This document shows positions 44,832-51,534 of a DNA stretch of 64,000 bases, piece by piece. The notes under the pieces were generated by a model that saw only the letters and a program-made list of their open reading frames with translations, was not told the DNA's origin and searched no databases. A program made the translations under genes and the position numbers. The number at the start of each line of letters is the position of its first letter. Positions within the stretch are counted from its first letter, which is position 1. Source of the stretch: CAYNRE01 sp964399535 (lineage in GTDB: Bacteria; Planctomycetota; Planctomycetia; Pirellulales; CAYNRE01); the NCBI GenBank assembly GCA_964399535.1, contig CAYNRE010000026.1, positions 1 to 64,000 of the forward strand. The letters are read 5' to 3'.

Positions 44832-45353
44832 ATGAACGACGCGGTGGTTTACCCGGGGATCGACGGTTTTCTGGGGACCCGGGCTTCGCTCATGCTCGAC
44901 CTGGTGTTCCTGGCCATGTTTCTGGTGCTGCCCCTGTTGGGGACCAGTATTTATCTGGTTCGGGTCCATCGCCGGTTCGAGTGGCACAAACGCTTGCAGC
45001 TTACGCTGGCCGGGGTGCTGCTGGTGACCGTGGCGCTCTTCGAAGTCGACATGCGGCTACACGGCTGGCAAGAGCGGGCCAAGCCTTCGCCCTACTACGG
45101 CAGCGAGTCGGAGCCGGGCGCGATCTTCACGGTGCTTTACGTGCACCTGTTTTTCGCGGTGACCACCACGGTGCTGTGGACCGTGGTGATCGTCCGCGCG
45201 CTGCGTCGGTTTCCCAGCCCGCTGGGTCCGGGGCCCCATAGCCGCTCGCACGTGGTCTGGGCCCGCCTGGCCGCGCTCGACATGGTGGCCACGTCGCTGA
45301 CCGGCTGGGTTTTTTACTGGCTGGCGTTCGTGGCCAGCACTGGCTCGGGCTGA
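44832..45353 (+). CDS. DUF420 family membrane protein
   Basis: 173 residues from the ATG at 44832 (AGGTGCG upstream; a GTG at 44823 would add three). Four membrane segments lie near residues 18-40, 52-72, 98-120 and 145-168. The conserved histidines of the family are seen in RFEWHKRLQLTLAG and YVHLFFAVTTTVLW. DUF420 proteins occur near haem-copper oxidase genes in other bacteria, but no such genes are here. Its 3' end overlaps the 3' end of leuA by 40 bases on the opposite strand. Confidence 0.85.
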   Translation: MNDAVVYPGIDGFLGTRASLMLDLVFLAMFLVLPLLGTSIYLVRVHRRFEWHKRLQLTLAGVLLVTVALFEVDMRLHGWQERAKPSPYYGSESEPGAIFTVLYVHLFFAVTTTVLWTVVIVRALRRFPSPLGPGPHSRSHVVWARLAALDMVATSLTGWVFYWLAFVASTGSG

Positions 45354-46882
45354 GCCAATTGGGGGCCGCTGGCCGCGCGGTTCACGGCGTCGAGAAAGGC
45401 CATGGCGCTGGCCTCGATCGAGTCGGTCGAAATGCCCCGGCCGCGCACGGCGCGCCCCTGATACTCGGCCTCGACCACCACCTCGGCCTGGGCATCCTTC
45501 CCCACCGATACGCTGTGCACGGCGAAATCTTTGCAGACCAGCGTCACGCCGGTCATTCGCTCGATGGCCAGAAACACGGCGTCGATCGGGCCGTCGCCGG
45601 CGGCGTGGGTCAGGGTCTCTTGCTGGTCTCCCCGGGCCAAGGTGAGCGTGGCCGACGGGGTTTGTCCCTTGGCCGAGTCGACCCGGTAGGCGACCAGCCG
45701 CCAGGCATCGGGCCGGCCGCGAAATTGCTGCTCGATCAGGGCGGCCAGGTCGCTGTCGTAAATCTCTTTCTTCTTGTCGGCCAGCACCTTGAAGGCCTCG
45801 AACACGGTGCGCAACTGGTCGTCTTCCAGGTGGTAGCCCAGCGCTCGCGCGCGGTCGGCCAGCGCCGCACGACCGCTGTGTTTGCCCAGCACCAGATCGG
45901 TGCGGGCGAAACCGACGTCTTCCGGCCGCATGATCTCGTAGGTGGTGCGCTCCTTGAGCATGCCGTCTTGGTGGATGCCCGCCTCGTGAGCAAAGGCGTT
46001 GCGCCCCACGATGGCCTTGTTGCGCTGGACCTGAATGCCGGTCACGTTCGAGACCAGGCGGCTGGTAGGCACCAGGCGGCGCGAGTTGATCTGGGTATCG
46101 GCCCGGTACTGGTCGTGCCGGGTGCGCAGGGCCATTACCACTTCTTCCAGCGAACAGTTGCCGGCCCGCTCGCCGATGCCGTTGATGGTGCACTCGATTT
46201 GCCCGGCACCCGCTTCCACGGCGGCCAGGCTGTTGGCCACGGCCAGGCCCAGGTCGTTGTGGCAATGGATGCTGATCACGGCCCGGTCGATGTTCCCCAC
46301 GCGCGCCTTGAGCGTGCCGATGTAGCGGGCAATATGCTCGGGCGTGGCGTAGCCCACCGTATCGGGAATATTCACCGTGGTGGCGCCGGCATCGATGGCC
46401 GCCTCGACCACCTGGCAGAGAAAGTCCAGCTCGGTCCGCGAGGCGTCTTCCGGCGAGAACTCGATGTCGCTCGTATACCGCTTGGCGCGCTTTACCCCGG
46501 CCACGGCCCGCGCCAGAATCTCCTGGCGGTCCATCTTCAACTTGAACTCGCGGTGGATCGCGCTCGTTGCCAAAAAGACGTGAATTCGCGGTTGCTCGGC
46601 CTCTTGCAGGGCTTCCCAAGCGCGGTCGATGTCGGCGTCGCTGGAGCGGGCCAGTCCGCAAATCACCGCCCCGCGAACCTCTCGGGCCACTCGGCGAACC
46701 GCCTCGAAATCGCCCGGAGAAGCGATCGGAAAGCCCGCCTCGATGATATCGACCTTCAGGTCCACCAGGGCCCGGGCCACCTCGAGCTTCTCGTCCATAT
46801 TCATGCTGGCTCCGGGCGATTGCTCGCCATCGCGGAGCGTGGTGTCGAAAATGCGAATGATGCGATCGGAGGGAGCGTTCAT
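45314..46882 (-). CDS. leuA: 2-isopropylmalate synthase
   Basis: First committed step of leucine synthesis: acetyl-CoA plus 2-oxoisovalerate gives 2-isopropylmalate. The ATG at 46882 is preferred over that at 46891 because GAGGA then lies at a usable distance; the protein has 522 residues. The catalytic TIM barrel shows FDTTLRDGEQSPGASM (about 12-27), with the metal-binding HCHNDLGLAVAN in the barrel, followed by the linker and the C-terminal LeuA regulatory dimer domain, so feedback inhibition by leucine is expected. An approximately 560-base leader with two leucine-rich peptides and a terminator precedes it, implying leucine-dependent control of transcription or translation. Confidence 0.96.
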   Translation of the reverse strand: MNAPSDRIIRIFDTTLRDGEQSPGASMNMDEKLEVARALVDLKVDIIEAGFPIASPGDFEAVRRVAREVRGAVICGLARSSDADIDRAWEALQEAEQPRIHVFLATSAIHREFKLKMDRQEILARAVAGVKRAKRYTSDIEFSPEDASRTELDFLCQVVEAAIDAGATTVNIPDTVGYATPEHIARYIGTLKARVGNIDRAVISIHCHNDLGLAVANSLAAVEAGAGQIECTINGIGERAGNCSLEEVVMALRTRHDQYRADTQINSRRLVPTSRLVSNVTGIQVQRNKAIVGRNAFAHEAGIHQDGMLKERTTYEIMRPEDVGFARTDLVLGKHSGRAALADRARALGYHLEDDQLRTVFEAFKVLADKKKEIYDSDLAALIEQQFRGRPDAWRLVAYRVDSAKGQTPSATLTLARGDQQETLTHAAGDGPIDAVFLAIERMTGVTLVCKDFAVHSVSVGKDAQAEVVVEAEYQGRAVRGRGISTDSIEASAMAFLDAVNRAASGPQLAQPEPVLATNASQ

Positions 46883-46952
46883 GGCAACCATTATCCTCAG
46901 ACTCAGACTACGCTGTTCAGGACGACCGAGAGCACGCCAACCCAGGGGTTCA

Positions 46953-46975
46953 GGCCGACCCCGTCGGGGTCGGCC
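46953..46975 (-). promoter_or_regulatory. Stable hairpin in the leuA leader
   Basis: GGCCGACCCC (46953-46962) pairs perfectly with GGGGTCGGCC (46966-46975) over a 3-base loop. It lies between leader peptide 2 and leuA, about 70 bases before the leuA start, and lacks a U-tract. It may be part of an antiterminator/terminator or translation-control structure. Confidence 0.45.
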
Positions 46976-47083
46976 CGGTTAGGCCCAGGCGGGCCCGGGT
47001 TGGCGGGCGAGCGCCGCGTCGCGCGGCCGCGTAGCGCGGTCGGCCGGACAAAGGCACTCGGGTTGATGGGTTCGGAAAGCGCA

Positions 47084-47128
47084 TCACACTTCTCGGCGAT
47101 CCAATAACAGCCGCGAACAGCTCATCAT
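47084..47128 (-). CDS. Second leucine-rich leader peptide upstream of leuA
   Basis: A 14-codon frame, MMSCSRLLLDRREV, with the three Leu codons CTG TTA TTG in a row. TTA is rare in this GC-rich sequence. A good ribosome binding site (GGGGGGTG) lies three bases before the first ATG. The stop is about 200 bases upstream of the leuA start. Its form (short, Leu triplet, Arg-rich end) is that of an amino-acid leader peptide that senses charged tRNA-Leu. Confidence 0.6.
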   Translation of the reverse strand: MMSCSRLLLDRREV

Positions 47129-47210
47129 GACACCCCCCAGGGGCATTCTCAACCACCGGTCGCCGGTCTTGGCGGGGCCGGCCTACCCCGCTTGGAGGCT
47201 CGCTCGGGCC

Positions 47211-47254
47211 AAAAAAAAAGCCCTCGGTTCCACCTGAGGGGGGAACCGAGGGCT
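47211..47254 (-). terminator. Intrinsic terminator / attenuator in the leuA leader
   Basis: On the minus strand, AGCCCTCGGTTCC pairs perfectly with GGAACCGAGGGCT (13 base pairs, 47219-47231 with 47242-47254) and is followed by nine T. It lies 45 bases downstream of the end of leader peptide 1 and about 330 bases before leuA, the place of an attenuator. On the plus strand it has no T-tract, so it acts on the leuA strand only. Confidence 0.85.
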
Positions 47255-47298
47255 CGCGTTTTCATCAGCCGGAACGTGCTATCGCGGCGGACGAACCC

Positions 47299-47355
47299 CT
47301 AGGCTCCCCTCTCGGTAAGTAGTAGCCGAGCTGGTAGCCGGTTCGTTCGCATCAT
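47299..47355 (-). CDS. First leucine-rich leader peptide upstream of leuA
   Basis: An 18-codon frame, MMRTNRLPARLLLTERGA. It holds four Leu codons, three of them CTA and one CTT, which are rare here (neighbouring genes use CTG, CTC and TTG), including a CTA CTA CTT run. It ends 45 bases before a strong intrinsic terminator, and a promoter lies about 100 bases upstream. The bases ACGAACC early in the frame can pair with GGTTCGT just after the stop, a possible 1:2 pairing. This is the classical layout of transcription attenuation by a leucine leader peptide. Confidence 0.65.
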   Translation of the reverse strand: MMRTNRLPARLLLTERGA

Positions 47356-47395
47356 CGTTCACGTTTCCGTCTGTTTATGAGTAAGGGCGGCTCCA

Positions 47396-47433
47396 CACTG
47401 CCTGGCCCTAGAGGCGCCTCGGCCAAAGCAGTG
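47396..47433 (-). other. Hairpin at the 5' end of the leuA leader RNA
   Basis: CACTGC (47396-47401) pairs with GCAGTG (47428-47433), GGCC (47404-47407) with GGCC (47421-47424), enclosing the perfect palindrome GAGGCGCCTC (47411-47420). It forms a long hairpin between the predicted transcription start and leader peptide 1. Confidence 0.5.
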
Positions 47434-47453
47434 CAGGCCGTCACAATACTCTC

Positions 47454-47482
47454 ACCTTAGTTCGACCCTGGTGGGTGGTCAA
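47454..47482 (-). promoter_or_regulatory. Sigma70-like promoter of the leuA leader
   Basis: On the minus strand, TTGACC (47482-47477), a 17-base spacer and TAAGGT (47459-47454). Transcription would start near 47447. The -35 and spacing equal those of the nuo promoter. Confidence 0.55.
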
Positions 47483-47764
47483 GTTCAGTTACCCCTGACT
47501 TTCCGTGAATTGCCGGTTAAACCGCTTCTAGCGATGCTAGCGGCCCCCCACGGGCCAGGAGCTTTCGGACCAAGACACCATGGCCGATTTCCAGGTTCGC
47601 GCATCGCCGACAAACAAGATTGAACTAGGCATCGTTCCCGGCACGGCGTAGGGTTGCGTAGCTGTGCGCCGCGGCCCCGGCCTGGGAGCGGTCCTCGCTC
47701 GCCCGACGATCGCGCAGCGGGCTATTGCATTTACGTTTGACCAGCACCTGCCGGCCAGTGCGCC
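47483..47764. other. Intergenic region between leuA leader promoter and small cysteine protein gene
   Basis: About 280 bases with no credible gene. An imperfect palindrome CCGCTTCTAGCGATGCTAGCGG-like stretch lies near 47522-47543; otherwise nothing is recognisable. Confidence 0.4.
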
Positions 47765-47998
47765 ATGTCTGGCGAACACCTCGACCTGTCGAGCGACCTC
47801 CCACCCAGCGGCGGCAGCACTGCTGGCGCCGCGCGCCGTTTTGTCGGCATTCACTTTACTTGCTGCGACGTTTACAGCCGGGTTTACGTAAACCGGGCCC
47901 AAACCGCCTACCAGGGGCATTGCCCGCGCTGCGCGCGGCGGATCGAGATCAAAATTGGTCCGGGGGGAACCAGTTCGCGTTTCTTTACCGCGTCGTGA
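47765..47998 (+). CDS. Small cysteine-containing protein of planctomycete type
   Basis: 77 residues. After a variable N-terminus (1-25) comes a compact domain RRFVGIHFTCCDVYSRVYVN, then CPRC (about 54-57) and ending GPGGTSSRFFTA. The CC plus CPRC set suggests a zinc ribbon. I recognise similar small proteins in planctomycete genomes, without known function. The start is the only ATG before the domain; the ribosome binding site is weak. It is followed by another such gene 249 bases downstream. Confidence 0.7.
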   Translation: MSGEHLDLSSDLPPSGGSTAGAARRFVGIHFTCCDVYSRVYVNRAQTAYQGHCPRCARRIEIKIGPGGTSSRFFTAS

Positions 47999-48247
47999 GC
48001 GCGGGAGAAAGGGGAGAGTTCGGGCGCTTGGGGTCAAAACTGCTCGGCGGGCCCCAACCACCGGTTGCGACGCCGCCCCGGGGGCGGCCCCCCCTCTCTT
48101 GAGTTCCAACGGGCCTTTCGGTTACTCTCCGCCCGCGCTCGGTCGGCCGGAAACGCAACCAACGGCGGTCTAGCGACTCGTCCTGCCTGGTTCAGGCGCA
48201 ATGGTTCCGCGCCGCCTTTAGCGGCCGAAAAGGGTAAGGGTGCACCC

Positions 48248-48784
48248 GTGCTCGATTTCGAGATAGATCGCTGCACCCGGCGCTGCGCCGCGACCGATCG
48301 CGAGTTGGCCGAGGGGGAGGAGTTCTACTCGGTCCTCGTTGCCGACGGCGCCGACGTGAAGCGTCGCGACTACAGCACCGCTGCTTGGACCGGTCCGCCC
48401 GAGAAGGCCATCGGCTGGTGGAAATCGCGGATGCCGACGGCCGATTCCCGCAAACCACGACTGGCCCCGAACGAAGTGCTGCTGAACTACTTTCGCCAAT
48501 TGGCCGACCACCCCGAACAGGCCGACGTGCGCTATGTGCTGGCGCTGTGGCTGGTGCGCCGCCGGGTATTGCGCATGGAAGAACCGCAAACGGTTCATAC
48601 GCCGCGCAGCGTGGTGAGCTTGTATAGCCCGCGCGACGATGCCAGCCTGACGGTTGAAGTCGCCTGGCCCGCGGACGAGCGGGTGGCGGAGATCGAGCAC
48701 CAACTGGCTCGCCTGTTGTATGCCGATGATTCGGCCGCGGACCCTCCGCGGCCCAGCGGCGCCGTGCACGAAGCCGACGCTTGA
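48248..48784 (+). CDS. Conserved protein of planctomycete type with CxxxC start motif, unknown function
   Basis: 178 residues from the GTG at 48248; the frame continues upstream but the recognisable part starts here (LDFEIDRCTRRCAATDRELAEGEEFYSVL). Cys pair CTRRC, then GPPEKAIGWWKSRMP and a helical region LLNYFRQLADHPEQADVRYVLALWLVRRRVL. No signal peptide is seen. The stop overlaps a possible TTG start of the next gene, so it may be in one operon with the lipoprotein. The layout is familiar from planctomycetes; function unknown. Confidence 0.75.
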   Translation: MLDFEIDRCTRRCAATDRELAEGEEFYSVLVADGADVKRRDYSTAAWTGPPEKAIGWWKSRMPTADSRKPRLAPNEVLLNYFRQLADHPEQADVRYVLALWLVRRRVLRMEEPQTVHTPRSVVSLYSPRDDASLTVEVAWPADERVAEIEHQLARLLYADDSAADPPRPSGAVHEADA

Positions 48785-48819
48785 ACCCAGTGACTGAAAC
48801 CGAACCGACGAGATCACGG

Positions 48820-49815
48820 ATGATCGTTCGCCAAGCAACCCGGGCGCCAGGCCGGCCGCTAGCCAGGCGCCTGGCGCAGATGCTGGTGCTTGTGGGGTTG
48901 GCCCTGGGGCTACCGGGAGCTGGTTGCCGGCAGATGATCTCGCAGCAGACCCTCTCGCCGGTCCGGGTCTTGCCCGAGACCCCTTCGCTGGAGCAGGTCG
49001 TGGCCGTGGTTAACGGCAACACTGCCCGGGTCGAAACTCTGATGGCTTCCGGCATCACGGTGCGGGGCAACGGGTTTCCGCAACTGACGGCGACGCTGGC
49101 CTACGAGCAGCCGCACCACTTGCGATTGCAGGCGAAGACCGCCTTTTCCGGGCCCGAGGTCGATCTGGGGTCGAACGACGAGCTGTTCTGGTGTTGGGTT
49201 CGGCGCAACGATCCCGAAGCGCTGTACTACTGCCGGCACGCGGCGCTGGAAACCAGCGCGGCCCGCAACGTGTTGCCCGTCCGGCCCCAGTGGCTGATCG
49301 AAGCCCTGGGCCTGGTTTATTTCGACCCGGCCGAAGTTCACGAAGGCCCCCGGGTTTTGCCCGAGGGTCGGCTCGAGATTCGCAGCGTGCGTCGTACGCC
49401 CGAGGGAGAACAAACTCGGCTGACGATTCTCGATGCCCAGCAGGGGTGGGTGCTCGAGCAGCATCTGTACGACGCCCAGGGGGTGCGGCTGGCGACCGCT
49501 TTGGCCAGCGATCATCGCCGCGACCCGGCTACCGACGTGGTCCTGCCGCGCCAGGTATCGATCGAATGGCCGCCGGCGCAGCTCTCGCTGTCGCTTTTCC
49601 TGCGCGAGGTCGAGCTGAACCAGTCGACCCCGCTGAGTGCCGAGCTTTGGAGCGAGCCGACACTGCCCGATGTGCCGCGGGTCGATCTGGCCGATCCCCG
49701 TGCACTCTCGCCGAGCAACGCACTGTCGCCGAGCAATGCACTCTCGCCGAGCAACGCACTCTCGCCGAGCAACATGGCCGAGCGGGACCGAGCCCCCTGG
49801 GCGACCCATCGGTAG
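48820..49815 (+). CDS. Lipoprotein with a C-terminal ALSPSN tandem repeat
   Basis: 331 residues from the ATG at 48820 (a GTG at 48790 and a TTG at 48781 are upstream alternatives). Basic N-terminus, hydrophobic stretch and lipobox LPGAGC (about 31-36) mark a lipoprotein. The body (about 50-290) is beta-rich, with HHLRLQAKTAFSGPEVDLGSNDELFWCWVRR, and looks like a LolA/LolB-type half barrel, an inference. The tail consists of four copies of ALSPSN encoded by exact 18-base repeats. Probably cotranscribed with the preceding gene. Confidence 0.75.
   Translation: MIVRQATRAPGRPLARRLAQMLVLVGLALGLPGAGCRQMISQQTLSPVRVLPETPSLEQVVAVVNGNTARVETLMASGITVRGNGFPQLTATLAYEQPHHLRLQAKTAFSGPEVDLGSNDELFWCWVRRNDPEALYYCRHAALETSAARNVLPVRPQWLIEALGLVYFDPAEVHEGPRVLPEGRLEIRSVRRTPEGEQTRLTILDAQQGWVLEQHLYDAQGVRLATALASDHRRDPATDVVLPRQVSIEWPPAQLSLSLFLREVELNQSTPLSAELWSEPTLPDVPRVDLADPRALSPSNALSPSNALSPSNALSPSNMAERDRAPWATHR
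49702..49773 (+). repeat. Four tandem 18-base repeats inside the lipoprotein gene
   Basis: GCACTCTCGCCGAGCAAC and near-identical copies at 49702-49719, 49720-49737 (two base changes), 49738-49755 and 49756-49773, each encoding ALSPSN. As exact multiples of three they change the protein length without frameshift. Confidence 0.9.
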
Positions 49816-49885
49816 CGGCACGCGGCCGAGTGGTGGCCCGAAGACGGCGCGGCGTACGCAGCCCCCTGCGGGGGCGATCAGCGCG

Positions 49886-50521
49886 TCAGCGGGCGCCCGA
49901 ATTGGGCGCGGGCAAACTGGCGCTAGCGCGGCGCATTTTTTCGCGGGCGCGGCTCAGCATCGGTCCGATCGTGTTCTCGGGGATACCGGTCAGCACCGTC
50001 ATCTCCTGGTAGGTCCTGCCTTCCAGGTGAAACAGCCGCACGAGTTGCGCCTCGGCATCGTCGAGGCCGTCCAGCAGGCGTTCCAACTCTTCGCGGTCGG
50101 CCAGCCGGGCTTCCCATTCCGGATCGGTCGCCGAGCCAAGTCCCTGCTGCAGCGCCGCCTCGGTCAGCCGCGCGGCCGTGTTTCGCTTTAGCAGCGAGCG
50201 CACCACCACTCTCCGCGCGACCACGGTGAGGAACGTTGCCAGGCTGCTTTGGCCGCGAAAGTGTCGCAGGACCGCGAAATCGTCTTTCACCAGCGCCAAG
50301 AGCACTTCGGCGGAAAGATCCTCGCGATCTTGCTGAGTGAGGCGAATCGATCGGCTCTGGGCCGAATGGTTCACCACATGGACGACCAGTCCCAGGAACC
50401 GGTCGACAAAATCTTCCCAGGCGCCGGTCTGACGCGACAGACAGCGCTCGAGGAGGTGGCGGTCGATTTCAGAAAGGGCCACGACCGAACCCTCGGGGGT
50501 GGCGGTGGCAGGCCGGTACAC
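49886..50521 (-). CDS. RNA polymerase sigma factor, ECF-like
   Basis: 211 residues, GTG start with a G-rich site before it. Region 2 covers about 35-110 (EDFVDRFLGLVVHVVNHSA... RFHRFRGQSSLATFLTVVARRVV-like, here HFRGQSSLATFLTVVARRVVV), and region 4 about 150-198 (LDDAEAQLVRLFHLEGRTYQEMTVLTGIPENTIGPMLSRAREKMRR) with a complete helix-turn-helix. Regions 1 and 3 are absent, as in ECF sigma factors. No anti-sigma gene is adjacent, though planctomycetes have many such orphans. Convergent with the lipoprotein gene. Confidence 0.85.
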   Translation of the reverse strand: MYRPATATPEGSVVALSEIDRHLLERCLSRQTGAWEDFVDRFLGLVVHVVNHSAQSRSIRLTQQDREDLSAEVLLALVKDDFAVLRHFRGQSSLATFLTVVARRVVVRSLLKRNTAARLTEAALQQGLGSATDPEWEARLADREELERLLDGLDDAEAQLVRLFHLEGRTYQEMTVLTGIPENTIGPMLSRAREKMRRASASLPAPNSGAR

Positions 50522-50679
50522 ACCCCCCCAAATATGGTAGCAGAGGGAAGTCCTTCAGCCGCCGAACCGCGCTGCCCCGATTCTAGGTGGCTTGGCCGTG
50601 CCGAGCAAGGCAAACCTGGCGGTGTTCGACTCTAGGAACGGCCCCTTGGAAAACGATAGTAGGAGAGACTTTACGCCGC

Positions 50680-50708
50680 TTGACAGGTATCGGGCTCAGC
50701 GCTACGAT
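50680..50708 (+). promoter_or_regulatory. Near-consensus sigma70 promoter of the ferredoxin gene
   Basis: TTGACA (50680-50685), a 17-base spacer and TACGAT (50703-50708). The start near 50715 gives a leader of about 285 bases before the ferredoxin gene. This is the best promoter match in the window. The stretch 50522-50679 upstream shows nothing else. Confidence 0.75.
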
Positions 50709-50714
50709 GACGCG

Positions 50715-50999
50715 CAGACAGGCCCTCGGCGGCTCGGATTCAAGTGCTTGATGAATAAGTACTTGCCGCGTTGCCAAGGAGGTTGGTTGCAGTCGCGTGG
50801 CCGGCCGCGGCAGGGCGTGCGACCGCCTCTGGGGTTGCCGGAAACTGCCACCGGCGATTTCGGCGAGGGCCGGGCCGAAAACTTTTAACCTTCGAGGTTT
50901 GTCCGGAGCCTGCCCTTGAGTTAGGCTCCGAGCCATCATAGCCCGCTCACATCGAGCTCACTGTCCGGTGAGCCAACGAGCGAAAGGAGAGCAGCGTCC
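50715..50999 (+). other. Long structured 5' leader of the ferredoxin gene
   Basis: About 285 bases with three hairpins: CAAGTGCTT/AAGTACTTG (50741-50749 with 50757-50765, one G-U pair), CGGAGCCT/AGGCTCCG (50904-50911 with 50923-50930) and GCTCAC/GTGAGC (50956-50961 with 50968-50973). An AACCTTCGAGGTT mini-hairpin lies at about 50887-50899. AAGGAG close to the start is the ribosome binding site. No known riboswitch was recognised. Confidence 0.5.
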
Positions 51000-51281
51000 A
51001 TGACCCATGTTGTTTGCGAGCCTTGCTTCGCCTGCAAGTACACCGATTGCGTGGTGGTTTGCCCGGTGGAGTGTTTCTACGAAGGCGAAAAGATGCTCTA
51101 CATCCACCCGGATGAGTGCATCGATTGCGAGGCTTGCGTGCCTGAGTGCCCGGTCGAAGCCATTTTCCACGAGGACAACGTTCCCGCGGACTGGAAAGAC
51201 TTCGTTGCGCTCAACGCCGAGATGGCGCCGCAGTGCACCGTCATCACTGAGAAGAAAGAGCCCCTGGCTGGTAACGGCTAG
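51000..51281 (+). CDS. fdxA: 7Fe ferredoxin (3Fe-4S plus 4Fe-4S)
   Basis: Small soluble electron carrier of 93 residues. N-terminal ligands are C9, C17 and, from the second set, C49, with the extra C12 of the CxxC...KYTDC pattern; the motif CFACKYTDCVVVCPVECFYEG and the later CIDCEACVPECPVEAIF closely follow the FdxA family (3Fe-4S and 4Fe-4S clusters). A strong ribosome binding site (AAAGGAG) precedes the ATG. It is a single gene with its own promoter, long leader and terminator. The partner enzyme is unknown. Confidence 0.92.
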   Translation: MTHVVCEPCFACKYTDCVVVCPVECFYEGEKMLYIHPDECIDCEACVPECPVEAIFHEDNVPADWKDFVALNAEMAPQCTVITEKKEPLAGNG

Positions 51282-51478
51282 TGCTGCCCCCGCGCCTGGT
51301 TTTTCGGCTACTCGCCGATCAGCGAAGCGCTACGAGTTGGCCGGCTGCTGAACCGGTTCCGTGTTTGGCGGTCGCCCGGCGTTGACCCCGCGACCTGGAG
51401 TTGGGGCTGCCTTGGCTGCTCCGCCCGGCGCGCTCGACCCTGGGGGTACCCCGGCGTTTCGAAGCGATCGCCATTTTG

Positions 51479-51512
51479 GGCCGGTTCCGCCCGAGCGGTG
51501 CCGGCCTTTTTT
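51479..51512 (+). terminator. Intrinsic terminator after the ferredoxin gene
   Basis: GGCCGG (51479-51484) pairs with CCGGCC (51501-51506), with an inner CCGC/GCGG stem, followed by TTTTTT. It lies about 200 bases after the ferredoxin stop; the sequence between has no gene. Confidence 0.8.
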
Positions 51513-51534
51513 ATTGGTTTCCAAACGCGGAAAC

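Noticed and set aside
47299..47482. Possible riboswitch, 6S, SRP, RNase P or tmRNA gene upstream of leuA
   Set aside because: Signature sequences of these RNAs (for example the SRP GGAAG/GCAGCC pair or the P4 core of RNase P) are absent; the Leu codons and terminator fit a leader peptide instead.
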